Shown here one piece after another: positions 13,323 to 27,155 of a stretch of DNA of 64,000 nucleotides. Below the pieces are notes generated by a model. It saw only the letters and a list, made by a program, of their open reading frames with translations, searched no databases and had not been told where the DNA came from. This DNA comes from Maea johnstoni (lineage: Eukaryota > Annelida > Polychaeta > Spionida > Magelonidae): positions 34,351,938 through 34,415,937 of the forward strand of contig OZ012698.1 of NCBI GenBank assembly GCA_963942565.1, in the 5' to 3' direction. The number at the start of each line of letters is the position of its first letter. The first letter of the stretch is position 1. Both the position numbers and the translations under genes were made by a program.

Positions 13323-14095
13323 ATGCAATATCAAAGTGAAACGGTAAATTTCTCTTGGTTTAATCCTCAGAAATGAATTTCCGATAAATGTCTAGGTACA
13401 TTTTATTCCAAGTATCTTGGGCGGCAGATCTCGAGCCTGCTATGTCAGATGGAGCATGCGTACTGTGCATGGTCTGGGAAGTTGATTATGGTCATTGATG
13501 TGCTTGTCCTATTTCTTCGACGTTATAGATGGGTGTTTGTACAACCAGGCACAGGTAGACGTCCGCTCGACTAGTGTAGGAATTGAATGTATGAACTGTA
13601 TTAAAAGTGGAGTTTTATACACAGAAGGATCAACAGCTTTCAATAGAATATCCACAAAAATAGTCATTTGTAACCAAGATATGTCCCTAAGGATCATAAT
13701 ATTCTGAAATGCCTGAAAAGATAGGCCAAAGTACTATTTTGTCTTTTTCCATAGTTCAAGGTCATTCGGAGGTCAAATTTGCTTATCAAAAAATATATAT
13801 TCTTTCATAGACTGCAAATCCCAAGTATCAAAAGGAATCATCATGGCATCTTAGACATAGAGATAATTTTTGAGACTTTTTATCCCGATGTTTTTAGAAA
13901 GTAGCCTTAGCATATTCAAAACCCTCTGCCCTCCCTGGAAGATTTTAGAACATATAGCTTACACCCTCAGCGGTTTAGATCACGTGTACGCACTCATATA
14001 TCTTTCCTAGGGGAGGGGGGAAGGTGAATTTTAGTTTTTCCCAGAGTTTAGGGGTTGGGGTGAAGTTTCTGAGTGCGTTTGGTATTGAATAGTCT
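13320..14095. other. no gene seen; old internal repeat
   Basis: 13525..13620 resembles 16010..16080 (GTTTGTACxACCAGGCAC and GGAATT.AATGTATG). 13745..13815 is a single arm of an inverted repeat that is complete in block B. Confidence 0.35.
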
Positions 14096-14448
14096 CCCGG
14101 GGGGGGACTTGGGTATTTAGGGGGGCGCATACGTTCGTTATCAAAATTAAAAAGTACTCCTAAAGCACTGATTTCTGGCCAAAAAAGCACCCGTGTTTAG
14201 CGGCAGCAAGTGGCGGCAGCAAACTCGGAAGCCCAGATACTTTAGTAGTCACTCGGCGTCAGAGCCGCGTATATTTCGTGGATTGTAAGGGGATTTTGAC
14301 CCCCATACTTCGTACCTGGGTATAATAAAGTACCCTTCTTTTACAAAATCGCGGACATGCGGAGGTCTTCAGAAAAGACCCCTCCTTCCGCGAAATACGT
14401 AACTAAGGTGCGGCCCCTCTCTGTACCTGAGTGCCCCCCCCCCCCGGG
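14096..14448. mobile_element. non-autonomous TIR element with poly-G ends, 8-bp target duplication
   Basis: The element starts CCCGGGGGGG.. and ends ..GTGCCCCCCC..CCCGGG as its inverted complement. It is flanked on both sides by AATAGTCT (14088..14095 and 14449..14456). An 8-bp target duplication fits the hAT type, though the terminal sequence is unusual for hAT. It has no coding capacity. Related copies are at 31531..31978 and 47414..47762. Confidence 0.7.
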
Positions 14449-15053
14449 AATAGTCTGTGGTACTCCAAATGTACTGTGCTTATCAACTGATCAACGTTTT
14501 CACTTGTCAATACCATTCAGTGACTCTTTATTTCCATGTTTTGCTGAAAATGTCAAAACATTACAAAGTTAGCCATTGTTCGCCACTTTTTGAAAATGTT
14601 GTGGGGGACTAAAGGTGTACAAAATCATTCCCTGCTGAATAAAACGAAAATGAGTTCAGTTGATGGTCTGAGCATGATTTCATAGCCTTTCTTTTCTTTT
14701 TCACTACCTTTTTCCAAAATTCAATAAAAGCCTGTTTGATATGAGAAACACCATCGTAGTGTTTCATTGACAAGAGAACAAAACCATACATACTATAGAA
14801 ATGTTTCTTCTAGAACACAATTAACATAAATGGATTAGATTGCACTAGATTATATTGTAAGCATAACACGCATGAATTAAAGTTTTGACAATGTACATAA
14901 ACCTTATACTCAACTTAGCGGACCCTTGTAACATTGGATGTTCTTCGATGCAAAGTCAGAGTATCAATCTCTTTGGCTTATTCACCAAGCTTTATTAGTA
15001 TTGCATCAGCTATCTCCTCAAATGAGAATGCTTCATTTGTACCATATATAAAT
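14449..15053. other. no gene seen
   Basis: Short open frames only, nearly identical in block B (47763..48364). Confidence 0.4.
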
Positions 15054-15760
15054 AGGTTACTTAATGGTTGTGGGTGTGATATGGTTTTTATCGCGAGTGG
15101 CTGTTTGATATCACGAGCGAGTGAGCGGTAGCGAACGAGTGAGTGATATCATACAGCCACAAGCGATAAAACCATATCACACCCACAACCATTATGTAAC
15201 ATGTTTATTACATGCTTATTTATACTCAAAGAAACAAACTAAGGAAGAAATTATGTAACCTGTATATTACCCGTGGGTCGCGCGTGTATGAGCGCTCTGT
15301 CAAACATTAAAGAGCATCTGTAACAGCATATGTATGCGCAAATGACGTGACAGCAGTTTTGCCTGCTCATCCCCTCATCCTGAATCCTCAGCGGTAGGGA
15401 AGCTTGTGAAATTACGATGCATTACAACTTTAATCACGCCTCTTCTGGGCGAAGCGGGGCTTCCAACAGAGCTGCCGCCATCTTGAATAGGTAAGGCGTC
15501 TTGAAACAGGTCATGACGTCATGGGCCGGCCAACAAAGGACTGACGTCATGAGAAGGACACTCAACACAGGGCCTGCCGTTCTTCAACAATAGACTAACA
15601 ATAGGCCAACAATAAAAGGTGTGATATGGTTTGATATGGTTTTTTTCACTTGATATGGTTTTTCTTCACTTGATATGGGTTTTCTTCACTCCGGAACATG
15701 TTATATCAATTTTACCACATGGCCACAACAATGGGAATATAGGGCAAGCATGTGATAAAT
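15054..15760. mobile_element. palindrome-ended repeat family, long copy
   Basis: It begins AGGTTACTTAATGG with a hairpin of about 60-bp arms (15054..15114 and 15143..15202) whose loop carries GAGCGAGTGAGCGG. The body includes 'TTAATCACGCCTCTTCTGGGC' and repeated 'CACTTGATATGG', and ends near GGGCAAGCATGTGATA beside TA-rich DNA. Other copies are 25699..26129, 48365..49070 and, inverted, 61536..62167. No protein is encoded. Confidence 0.6.
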
Positions 15761-16058
15761 ATATATATGATTTATATAATATTTAAATTTTCAAGTCAAG
15801 CGTTAAAATGTCGTAAAGTGCTGGCATTTAATTCATGCACTGATTGCGTTGACAGCACAGGCATGATACACAACCGCACGCCCGATTGCCACCCAGTTTT
15901 CTGGGAATGGTTGCGACCACAAGTCCCGGAACTCGCAACCGAACATAGCTTTTATTTGTAAGCTACGTGTGTTATTGATGTGCTTTATTTAATTGTTATG
16001 CCATGTTATCCATGGATGTTTGTACTACCAGGCACTGGTCGACTGGTTCAGGAATTAA

Positions 16059-17100
16059 ATGTATGTACCTCCAATTTATTGTTTTCCGGATTTCAGTTTT
16101 CACCACTACGTTCAAAGACTTTTACTCTTTGTAACCAATCCCTTTTGGAAGGACATTATTATTTCTATTAAATATAAATTTGGAAAGAGCAGTGTCACAT
16201 GGTATTCAGATTTGTTTGGAATGCTACTCTGGTATAACGATATTTTACGTCTACAATTAGTTGGAGTCATTTTAGATGAGCATGCTGAAATGATAGAGCT
16301 AGAATATTTACAGGCTATCAATTAAATATAGATCCTACTTTACTCTACCAATATAACAGACCCATCAATTCATTTGTAAGCAACTTTATTAATAAAGACA
16401 AAAAGGGTTGCAGAAATAATGGTAAAATGTTGAAGATGGTACATCCATCCAATACTGAGATTATTAAAGAAAGTATTGGAAAATGGGACTACGCAATGAA
16501 TGTTACAATAGGATATGAAGAAATTGCTGAAGCTTTTGTTTGCAATCATAAATACAATCAAACGATTTACTCAAGATATATTCAATATAGAGTCCACCAT
16601 CACAGAATATACACAAGAGATAATTACTCAAAATGAAAAAATCATTGATAATGATAGCTGCCTAAAATGTCAACTACCTGACATAATTGAACATTTATTT
16701 ATAAATTGGGAATATTCAGAAATATTGTGGACTGAAGTTCAGAAGTGGATCAATAGTATTGGATTTTCAAATTACAAAATAGATAACTAAATCAAAATTT
16801 CTGATGAAAGGAAAAAGAAATAATTAATTAACAATCTTATACTGATATCTACCAAGCAGTGCTTATACGTCAACAGGGAGTCTAAAGCAGGTACCAACAT
16901 TCACCATGTAAAAGGAACATTGAAAAAATGGAGACCAGAACATATTAGGCACAAATAAATGATTGCTATGAGCGATTTATAGGTAGATGGCATCAAGTAA
17001 TTCCAGAACTAGAGAGATTCAAATAATCTTTTTCTGCCAATGAAAAATATTACATTTGAAGTAGTTATGTTATACATATAATTTTCTACTTTTTGTAATA
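16059..17100 (+). mobile_element. LINE ORF2 C-terminal remnant, L1/Tx1-like
   Basis: Frames give NPFWKDIIISIKYKF, then the terminal knuckle-like CLKCQLPDIIEHLFINWEYSEI, followed by a 'LIxxxTKxCxYxxR' stretch. This order is typical of the region after the reverse transcriptase in L1/Tx1-type LINEs. The copy is 5' truncated and frameshifted. It is shared with block B (49369..50410). Confidence 0.55.
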
Positions 17101-18444
17101 CTTATGTTGGTTGTCAATAGTGGCGAAAATCTGTTTATGTGTACTGGATTTTCTCTCTCATACCGTTGGTATGTAAAATGAGACAAGATAATTGTGCTTG
17201 TTTGAAATATGTAAGAAACCAAAAACTTTTCAAATTTAAAAAAAGTTTAAAGATAGAAAGAAAAAGGAAATAGGAACTGTTAATGCTCACGCTCAAAAGA
17301 GGAGATAGTATTTGTTATCCTTGCTGTGATAATGTTGCACGGCAAGACATCTTGCCATGAGTATTTCTCTATTGAATTTGCATTTTACAAACCTAAATCC
17401 ATCTCAATTACTTCCTGCCATCTTATTTTCCAGATATATATCACGTTGGCAGACTATAATACACTGATAGTGTTTAAAACGCCAAAAAAACTATTTTTAC
17501 CAGCGGTGTGAAGAGAAGAGAAAGGGACCCTTGTCAGGGCAGAATGTAGTTACCTGTCGCCTTGCTTAATGACTGCTATTTTTAGGGTCCTAACAATTAA
17601 CGTTGTAAACAGCATTGTTAGGACTCCAATAAAGGATTATATTGCCCTTCTAACATTGACAATATAGTCCAGTACAACAGAGAAATTGACCAACAAGATG
17701 CTAGTGTCAGAGTAGAGCTGATGATTATATCGGTTATCCTTGTTGTGTAAGTGGTATATGACAAGGTGTCAAGGTGTCTGTGAGAGGTGAGCCATGTCGC
17801 ACGAGGCCTATGGACCAGTGCGATATCGCTGGCTGAACGCAGTTATTGGCCATGTGCCATGTATCCAACAAGTTCAACGAATTTATCCTCAGTTCCCACC
17901 CCCCTCCCCCCTCCCATATCAATTCAGGATTACGTCTTGAGGTACAAAGAGTTAAAAGTCCACGGTTCGTTCAATGTACATCAGAAAAACTGAAATAGAT
18001 ATATTTTGTCAGACTCGATTCACTCAGATCAAGCGACGTGCAATGATTTCTCACCTGAACTCACAAGTTACGTAATTCTTAATTACTTCCTGCCATCTTA
18101 TCATCTAGATATACACCATGTTGTGGATTATAATGCGAAATATTTTAACCCGTAAAATAATTTCTAGCGGATTGTGATCAGCACTTGCTGCCATTTTGAA
18201 ATCCCTCTATTGCTATTGTATGCGCAACAACGGTTGCCATGACACTACCAGAAGTAGTATAAATATTGGGGGTCCTAATATAACAACGAATGTGGTGAAA
18301 AGCGTTGCATTATTAAAATCCCAGTACCGGACTGATATTGGGCTCCTAGAATTGACAATTGTTAAAAAGCAATGTTAGAAGCCCAATTCAGTACAGAACA
18401 ACAATGAAATTGACCAACCAGCTGCTACAATTTTGGATTTCGTT
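17101..18444. other. no gene; old internal direct duplication
   Basis: About 17405..17720 and 18080..18430 share 'TTCCTGCCATCTTAT', a 'GGxTATAAT' segment and 'GAAATTGACCAAC', roughly 675 bp apart and clearly diverged. 17600..17640 holds an inverted repeat GTCCTAACAAT/ATTGTTAGGAC. Confidence 0.4.
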
Positions 18445-18665
18445 TTGTCACTTTTTCTGTCATATTGAGGTTAAGTCGTGACTGGCCAGTTGTAACAGGT
18501 TGAGGAAACTGGAATACCAGGCAAAAACAACTGCCTAAACCCAAGTCACTAGCAACTTTTTGCCTTGGCCCGGGTGTTCTTCGAACCTCTGACAGTGGTG
18601 AGAGACCGGTAGCAGGCAGTGGCAACATGTAAGACCATCAGGTCATCAGGGCAGGCCCCTCAGCT
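18445..18665 (-). mobile_element. SINE (family 1), minus strand
   Basis: Family body in reverse, including 'AAGTCACTAGCAACTTTTTG' and a decayed B-box near 18580. Same insertion in block B (51750..51970). Confidence 0.6.
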
Positions 18666-18892
18666 GATAGTAACAGATCGGAGCAGATGATGAAATGTGG
18701 TGCCATACATAGAGAATTGCAGTACTACACTAGTCAGTCAACTCTATAGTATAAACCATTCGATTAAGCGTTTTCTATCTCTGTGCAGTAGTTCCTAAGT
18801 TTCCATTTCATAATGAACTTGAAGGCTACCATAGAATCTTGGTACTTAAATGCACATTTTCATATTCTAAATTTGCAAACTGATTTATTTTG

Positions 18893-19560
18893 GATTGTAT
18901 TGTATTGTATGTTTATTGACTGTGCTAATGCTACAAAAAATCATACTTGATACAAGAAAATTTCTTAGAACAAATAACATATTTGATTCGAAATACAAAC
19001 ATCAATAACTACTTGTAAATATAATAAACTTACATACTATTACACACATAAGCAAGACGCAAGAAGAACTTTGCCTTGCATAGTTTCTGTCATAGACAGA
19101 AGAAAATCTCATATGTTTTTCTACTCAGAGAACTAAATCAATGGCCATGTGTGTTGTATATTTACACTATATGCGAGGACTTCCTATCCACTGATCACCA
19201 GTTACCACACAAAAGTACAACGAGAGGTGTTCCTTTCTATTAACATTGCTGGGCTATTTTGAACATTCAGGAATACCGCATTAGTGTTCTTGTTGCTACT
19301 CTGCTCTTAAGGTGGCGCGTCTGTACATTTTAGATATGTCCGTGGCACTGACTCATAACACGGGCTACACCTTGATCATTTAAGCCGTTTATCTCATTGT
19401 ACATCTCCGATCTAATATCGTCGTAATCAGATCACTGCATCGCAATATGCCACAGACCTTCAGTGATGCCAAGATCACATCTGCTGCACATCCTAGTGCA
19501 CATCATGGCCAGGATGAGAATTCAGTGTGACTAGCAAGGCCACCTGTATCACCTGAACGT
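18893..19560 (-). mobile_element. non-LTR retrotransposon 3' fragment
   Basis: A minus-strand frame gives a LINE end knuckle (CSRCDLGITEGLWHIAMQC). The 3' tail on that strand is GTCAATAAACATACAATACAATACAATCC-like, a short AATAC-rich repeat. It shares the GTCAATAAA end with the fragment at 7291..8185. Block B copy: 52197..52865. Confidence 0.6.
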
Positions 19561-19660
19561 CAACACGTCAACACGTAAACTATATGTGATTATACTAAGT
19601 ATTGTATTATAATATTGGATACTAGTACCAAACTCATACCGTCATGATATGGTATTATTA

Positions 19661-19768
19661 GTTACGCCCTGTTGGAAAGTGCAATCCGGCTTGATATCCA
19701 ACCGAAGTCATCTAGACCTCATGAGGAGGAGCAGAGAGGGCGAATAGCACTTTCCAACAGGGCGTAAC
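19661..19768. mobile_element. 108-bp MITE with 22-bp perfect terminal inverted repeats
   Basis: The left arm begins GTTACGCCCTGTTGG (19661..19682) and the right arm is its exact complement (19747..19768). No target duplication could be defined with confidence. The same element sits at 52970..53077 in block B. Confidence 0.75.
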
Positions 19769-20251
19769 GAATTTATCACCTGCTCTTTCATGCTGAGAAT
19801 AGAGAACAAATACATCTCAATGAGCCGTGATAAGTATCCTAGTAGGGCCCCAACTAGAGAGCCAATGTAGACTCCCTGCCACTAATTTGGCAGTGAAGCA
19901 TGGGCAAAATCCACAAAAACAATCCATATCCGTTCTGACCAGTCTTATCTTGAAGTTCAAGTAAAATCAAGCTCCAAGTGGTAATATTAGATTATACCGT
20001 TCAATATTGAATCTGCAAACTGTGAGCGGCTCCAGGTCTAACACATATTGACCAATCAGCATTAAGAGTCACAGCAGAGCAGGTGAAAAAGGGTAAACTA
20101 ACATATTTACATCGATTCAATATATAATTTAAAGTGACGATACTTCCAAACTGCATACAAAATCGGCACTGCATCCTATCTGAAGATACGTGAACGACAA
20201 ATCCTCTAACAGCATTGGGAATCGAAGTAACACTGGAAAAATAAAAAGAGA
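19769..20251. other. no gene seen
   Basis: No open frame or repeat that can be named. Confidence 0.4.
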
Positions 20252-20252
20252 A

Positions 20253-20342
<90 letters not shown>

Positions 20343-20347
20343 TATAT
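20252..20347. repeat. (TA)n microsatellite
   Basis: Nearly pure TA; block B has a similar array at 53563..53670. Confidence 0.9.
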
Positions 20348-20869
20348 GTGTGATTTCTTAGAAGGCCAAATATTAATTGGAAAGGATATTCAATTTTATG
20401 AACTTTACCTTCATCGAATCGTTTTTAGAAAATATGAGTTTTTAGCATTATTTGATGATGAATAAATTAGAAGGGGTAAGAGTAACCAATGGCGACTTTG
20501 TCAATGCTGGCCTGTTTTTGAACGACGGCAGTAGTGGGTAACAGGAAGTAATACTGAAGACCACATGGCTCCTTTGAGGGCCAGGGGTAAGATCTGCCTA
20601 TTCCATGAATTGTTGTGGCAAAGTGTAACAGGTGTGTACTTACTCTTCTGCATACTGGTACATGCTTCTTGAACAGCGTCCGTAGTCTTAGACCCCAGTG
20701 CAGCATGCACGATGAACAGTAAACTGAAAGGAAATACCAGGTAATGTTACTTGACCGACAGCTTTTTGTCATACCTTTTAACATATCAGCATTAAATACA
20801 GATGGACACTTTTGTTGATTTCTTAAAAACAGAAGCATATTTCAGGAAATATTGAAGTAGAAATTTCAA

Positions 20870-21178
20870 TTATGTGAATTCCCATCATTGTATTTTAATG
20901 GAAAGTTATTGAGACAGGTGTCGCAAACATATTATCTAGAGTGTATTATAGCGAATGATCTGTCAGATGATGAGGATATAAAACGTCAATACAGATCATT
21001 ATGTGGAATAGCTAACATGCTGATCAGAAATTTTCAAAAATGCTCGGAACAAGTCAGGCTCGTCCTCTTTAGAGCTGATTGCATGGTATTGTATTGTTCC
21101 CCTCTGTGGTGTATCTTTGCTAAAACACGTACACCTAGCTCAGAGTCTGTTATAACAATACCCTCAGGTGGCTTCTAA
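20870..21178 (+). mobile_element. LINE ORF2 fragment
   Basis: Plus-strand frame with YYLECIIANDLSDDEDIKRQ, then IRNFQKCSEQVRLVLFRADC and YCSPLW. This is the conserved stretch just after the reverse-transcriptase core in many non-LTR retrotransposons (YLG..I..DLSDD.DI). The copy stops abruptly and has neither endonuclease nor catalytic motif. Confidence 0.65.
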
Positions 21179-21406
21179 ACCTGCGAAGAGATTTTCTGAA
21201 TTTTCTGAATAGAATCCCTAGTTTTGGGGAATTTGCCTGGAAGAATATTTACCAACTCAAAGCTTGAATCAATAACCTTGCCAGCAGTTTCATTAAAAGA
21301 GTAGAACCGTATATCAGAGATAGTAGTACAGGTCAACACTGAGAGACCTACCTCATAACTTTTTTCAAGAATATGTTCAAAGTGTCTTAGATCAATGTAT
21401 CTGAAG

Positions 21407-22066
21407 AAAACCACCCACTAACCCAAAGGCAATGACAGCTTTCCCTCCTGATGTGTCAGGGGAAAACCACCCACTTACTCAAAGGCAATGACAGCTTTCC
21501 CTCCAGATGTATCAGGGGAAAACCACGCACTAACCCAAAGTCAATGACAGCTTTCCCTCCTGATGTATCAGGGGAAAACCACCCACTTACCCAAAGGCAA
21601 TGACAGCTTTCCCTCCTGATGTATCAGGCTAAAACCACCCACTAACCCAAAGGCAATGACAGCTTTCCCTCCTAATGTATCAGGGGAAAACCACCCACTT
21701 ACCCAAAGGCAATGACAGCTTTCCCTCCTAATGTATCAGGGGAAAACCACGCACTAACCCAAAGGCAATGGCTGCTTTCCCTCCTGATGTGTCAGGGGAA
21801 AACCACCCACTAACCCAAAGGCAGTGGCTGCTTTCCCTCCTGATGTATCAGGGGAAAACCACCCACTAACCCAAAGGCAATGACAGCTTTCCCTCCTGAT
21901 GTACCAGGAGGAAACCACCCACTAACCCAAAGGCAATGACAGCTTTACCCCCTGATGTATCAGGGGAAAACCACCCACTAACCCAAAGGCAATGACAGCT
22001 TTCCCTCCTAATGTATCAGGGGAAAACCACCCACTAACCCAAAGGCAATGACAGCTTTCCCTCCTG
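21407..22066. repeat. 56-bp minisatellite, about 12 units
   Basis: Unit of 56 bp beginning ACCACCCACTAACCCAAAGG and ending in an imperfect hairpin around CCTGATGTATCAGG. About 12 units here against about 75 in block B (54732..58912). Open frames across it on the minus strand (GGKAVIAFGLVGGF type) arise because the unit lacks stops in all three minus frames. Confidence 0.95.
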
Positions 22067-22397
22067 CAACCATGTGCAGGTTTGCAAAAGGTTTTGCATT
22101 GATATAGCAGTGGAGGATTTTTTTTCAATTGTTCTAAATCAATATGAACACAATTGATTTTAAACATTAACTCAACAAAAGACCTATAGGTTGATTGTAG
22201 TTTTAGTATAACTCTTATTGCTACCTCGAATTGCTCCCCCACGCACTCCCAGCTAGTGAACTCAAAGTAACTTTGAGTCATATTTTGACAGTTGTACTTA
22301 CGCCACGTCCGTTGCTATGGCATCGAGCAGGTTCGTGAGCACACTTCATTAACTTGGTATATCGCCTTGAACAACATTCATCGTCGCCTTTAAAACA

Positions 22398-22808
22398 CTG
22401 CAAATACATGTAGAAAGACATGGGTTTAATTATTTAGTCTCGAGAACAACTGTGGCAAGCAAGCAAACGAGTTACTGACTTTATTACATGTATTTCATGA
22501 GGTTCTTGTGAATCCTCTTGCTAATAATTAGCCATGTATGCTTTTTAGAATGAAGTAAAATGGAAAGGATGCCTTTCTCTTAAATATATTTTTGTGATGA
22601 TAGGAAATCAACCATCTTACCCCATCCTCATTATTCACAGTTGGAATATAAAACTTATTTATCTATTCGTTTATCCATTTTGTATTTTGACATACATTTT
22701 GAATTCTTAATTAGTTACATAACACTTATCTACTTTGCGTCAATTGTAATTCAATTGCCTATAAGAGTGAGATGTCACTGAATAATTATATGCCAATAAT
22801 AATCTTAC
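22398..22808 (-). other. intron of peptide gene copy A
   Basis: Nothing recognisable. Colinear with 59260..59671 in block B. Confidence 0.4.
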
Positions 22809-22893
22809 CGATGATCCGTTGAGTTTCCATGCCTGCGTGGGCAACACAATCAATCACTGTAAGACAAGCTAGGCGAAGGCGAGACGACGACAT

Positions 22894-23543
<650 letters not shown>

Positions 23544-23574
23544 TTCTAAGATATGCCAGAAATGCATATGGATT

Positions 23575-23670
23575 TCTGGTTATTGTCAGTTTTTCGGTTA
23601 TATTGGTGGTGTCAACTTGTGACTAACCAGTTGTAAGTGGTGTCGGAATTCAGAGACACCAGTGAAAACC
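23575..23670 (-). mobile_element. SINE (family 1) tail fragment
   Basis: Only the 3' body (TTTCCGACACCACTTACAACTGG-like on the minus strand) remains; a (TACA)n array replaces the head. The same truncation in block B (60535..60630) shows it predates the block duplication. Confidence 0.55.
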
Positions 23671-23733
23671 ATACATACATACATACATACATACATACAT
23701 ACATAAATACATACATACATATATACGTACATA
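23671..23733. repeat. (TACA)n microsatellite
   Basis: Tetranucleotide array that begins inside the SINE fragment. Confidence 0.85.
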
Positions 23734-23735
23734 AA

Positions 23736-24046
23736 GGGTATTCGGTTTATAGTCCTGTATCCACCGAAGTGCTCACACGACCTTCCTCCCCTAGCAGGCA
23801 CTGTACATACAGAAACCATTTCAATCCCCCGGGGGATATTCCAGAGCAACTGGCAGCATATAGCGCACACACTCTAAGCACTGCCTTATTTATGCTAGGT
23901 ACCCATTTTGCTGTTGGGTAGACTGAAGCAATATGGAATAAACTGTTTTGCCCAAGAACGACCAAAGTGTCCGGAGTGGCCGGGATTCGAACCAGCGACC
24001 CTGTGATTACTAGTCCGACACCCAACCAATTGAGCTGCTTTGTCCC
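23736..24046 (-). mobile_element. tRNA-derived SINE (family 2), present only in block A
   Basis: The minus-strand head has an A-box-like GCAGCTCAATTGG and a perfect B-box GGTTCGAATCC, then a body of about 230 bp with 'CAATATTGCTTCAGTCTACCC' character. Block B runs uninterrupted from (TACA)n to the next array here, so this copy inserted after the duplication or was lost from B. A relative is at 34650..34958. Confidence 0.7.
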
Positions 24047-24537
<491 letters not shown>

Positions 24538-24708
24538 CTGAGCAAAAACCTGAGAGAGTGCTCGAAATTTCATTTTAATCAATAGATGGCAGTTCAAGCA
24601 TGGATACCCTATTTAAATCAAAAGACAAATGCGGACCGATCAACCGATGTCTCAAACAGACTTTTCTGCATAGGAACCTTCAATAATTCACATACATGAA
24701 GAAAATGT

Positions 24709-25477
24709 AGATGTATTAGTAAGCATTGACTATCAACCAAAACCATTGGAGAAATCTTTGCTCTTATCATTCTCATCATAGTGAGATATCGCTGGTCTAG
24801 TGGTTATGCAGTCTGCTCACGAATCTCTCACCACAGGTTCGATTCTCAGCGGCAGTACTTTTTTCATTTAGCGCTTAATGAATAACATGTTTCTGGTTAA
24901 ATGTCTTTTTTATGCTTCCTCAGTGCCTGCTCGAAGAAGTTTACATCCATTAATTGAGATGAAAACAGAGATTTAATGAATATGAAAATGATCAAACAGC
25001 ACCCGACCAACGTAAGCTTATATAAGGTATGGGGCCTGCCTTGATGGTGGTGTGGTCTGAGGCGTTGCCACTGAATGTTAGCTGTCTCTCGCCATTACCT
25101 GGATTTGAATCCCGGCCGAGGCATGTGAAAAAGTTGCCAGTGATTTGGGGACAGGTGGAATGCCGTCTGCGTAACCCACATGTCATTCAAAGCACATACT
25201 GTTTGTGGCCAACTTTAGCGTTATGTTTTCGTTGCTTCGGGCTCGACCCCATCGCACATAAGACTGCAGGCTAGGAAATGCGCCACCTGCTGTTAGAGTT
25301 TTATAGCTAGCCTGTATATTCTGCTTGCGTTGTCGCATAGGGGCTTTATAATTAGAGCCCCAGGAAATATGTTGTATAGGGTTATTTCATAGAGTCGCAA
25401 CGAAATGTGGTGCAGCCAGGGCGGCCAGGGCTTGAAAGGAACTCTGGCATCTGTAGGCTGTACTTGGATATGAGCCC
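24709..25477. other. 770-bp segment present only in block A
   Basis: In block B the flanks join directly (GAAGAAAATGT next to CTCTGGTTG near 61120). It contains a degenerate tRNA-like head (24785..24865, A-box TGGTCTAGTGG, B-box GGTTCGATTCT, then a T run) and a family-1-like SINE head (25040..25160). Neither head has the paired stems of a working tRNA. Confidence 0.5.
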
Positions 25478-25698
25478 TCTCTGGTTGTTTTCTGGCTGCA
25501 AGTTGTACTGCTTGAAGCAGACCGTATCTACATTATGCTCAGATGCAAAACAAGAAAAAGAACATATTTAAGGCTGTTGAGACACTTTTGTTAAAAGTTG
25601 GTAACCAGTTTTTCTAGTCTAATTTGCAGGTCTGTGCAGAATGCGAAAATGCTGGATATCAATATCAATTTTTTTGCTTTTTAAATATAAATATAAAT

Positions 25699-26924
<1,226 letters not shown>

Positions 26925-26928
26925 AGGC

Positions 26929-27155
26929 CTACGGGTTATATTCGTAAATGCTGTATCCAGTTGCACGGGTCGTTTGTGCCGAGTAGTTGAATGCATACAT
27001 TTCACAGCTGCGTGAGATGGTGTTGTAAACGATAGACCCGCAGATGAGGTCACGGGCACACTCGATTGAACACTCAATCCGAGATCCATGCATCAATGGA
27101 CTTATTGGTGTTCCGACCAGTCGGGCATCATGTCCAACCAATTTAGTGCGCATCT
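26929..27155 (-). CDS. gene 2 exon 4: PAN/apple domain and stop
   Basis: Acceptor tttctcag, then 75 codons: start [15 protein letters not shown], core C-x3-C-x5-C ... [11 protein letters not shown], end YEYNP and TAG at 26929..26931. The cysteine spacing and the C..Y......C..Y pattern fit the small PAN/apple fold. Confidence 0.8.

Larger units (their letters stand above)
20688..22893 (-). pseudogene. small cysteine-rich secreted peptide gene, copy A (looks broken)
   Basis: Candidate exons on the minus strand are 22809..22893 (signal-peptide-like, MSSSRLRLACLTV...), 22302..22397 (32 codons with spacing C-x6-CC-x9-C-x6-C) and a terminal piece ending at 20688 with a further Cys-Cys pair. Acceptor and donor consensus flank each exon (for example gtaagt after exon 2). 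The cysteine pattern suggests a small disulfide-rich hormone, defence or toxin-like peptide, but no family is recognised. Both copies in the window appear to carry about one break each, so it is treated as a fossil. The intron between exons 2 and 3 holds a LINE fragment and the 56-bp minisatellite. Confidence 0.4.
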
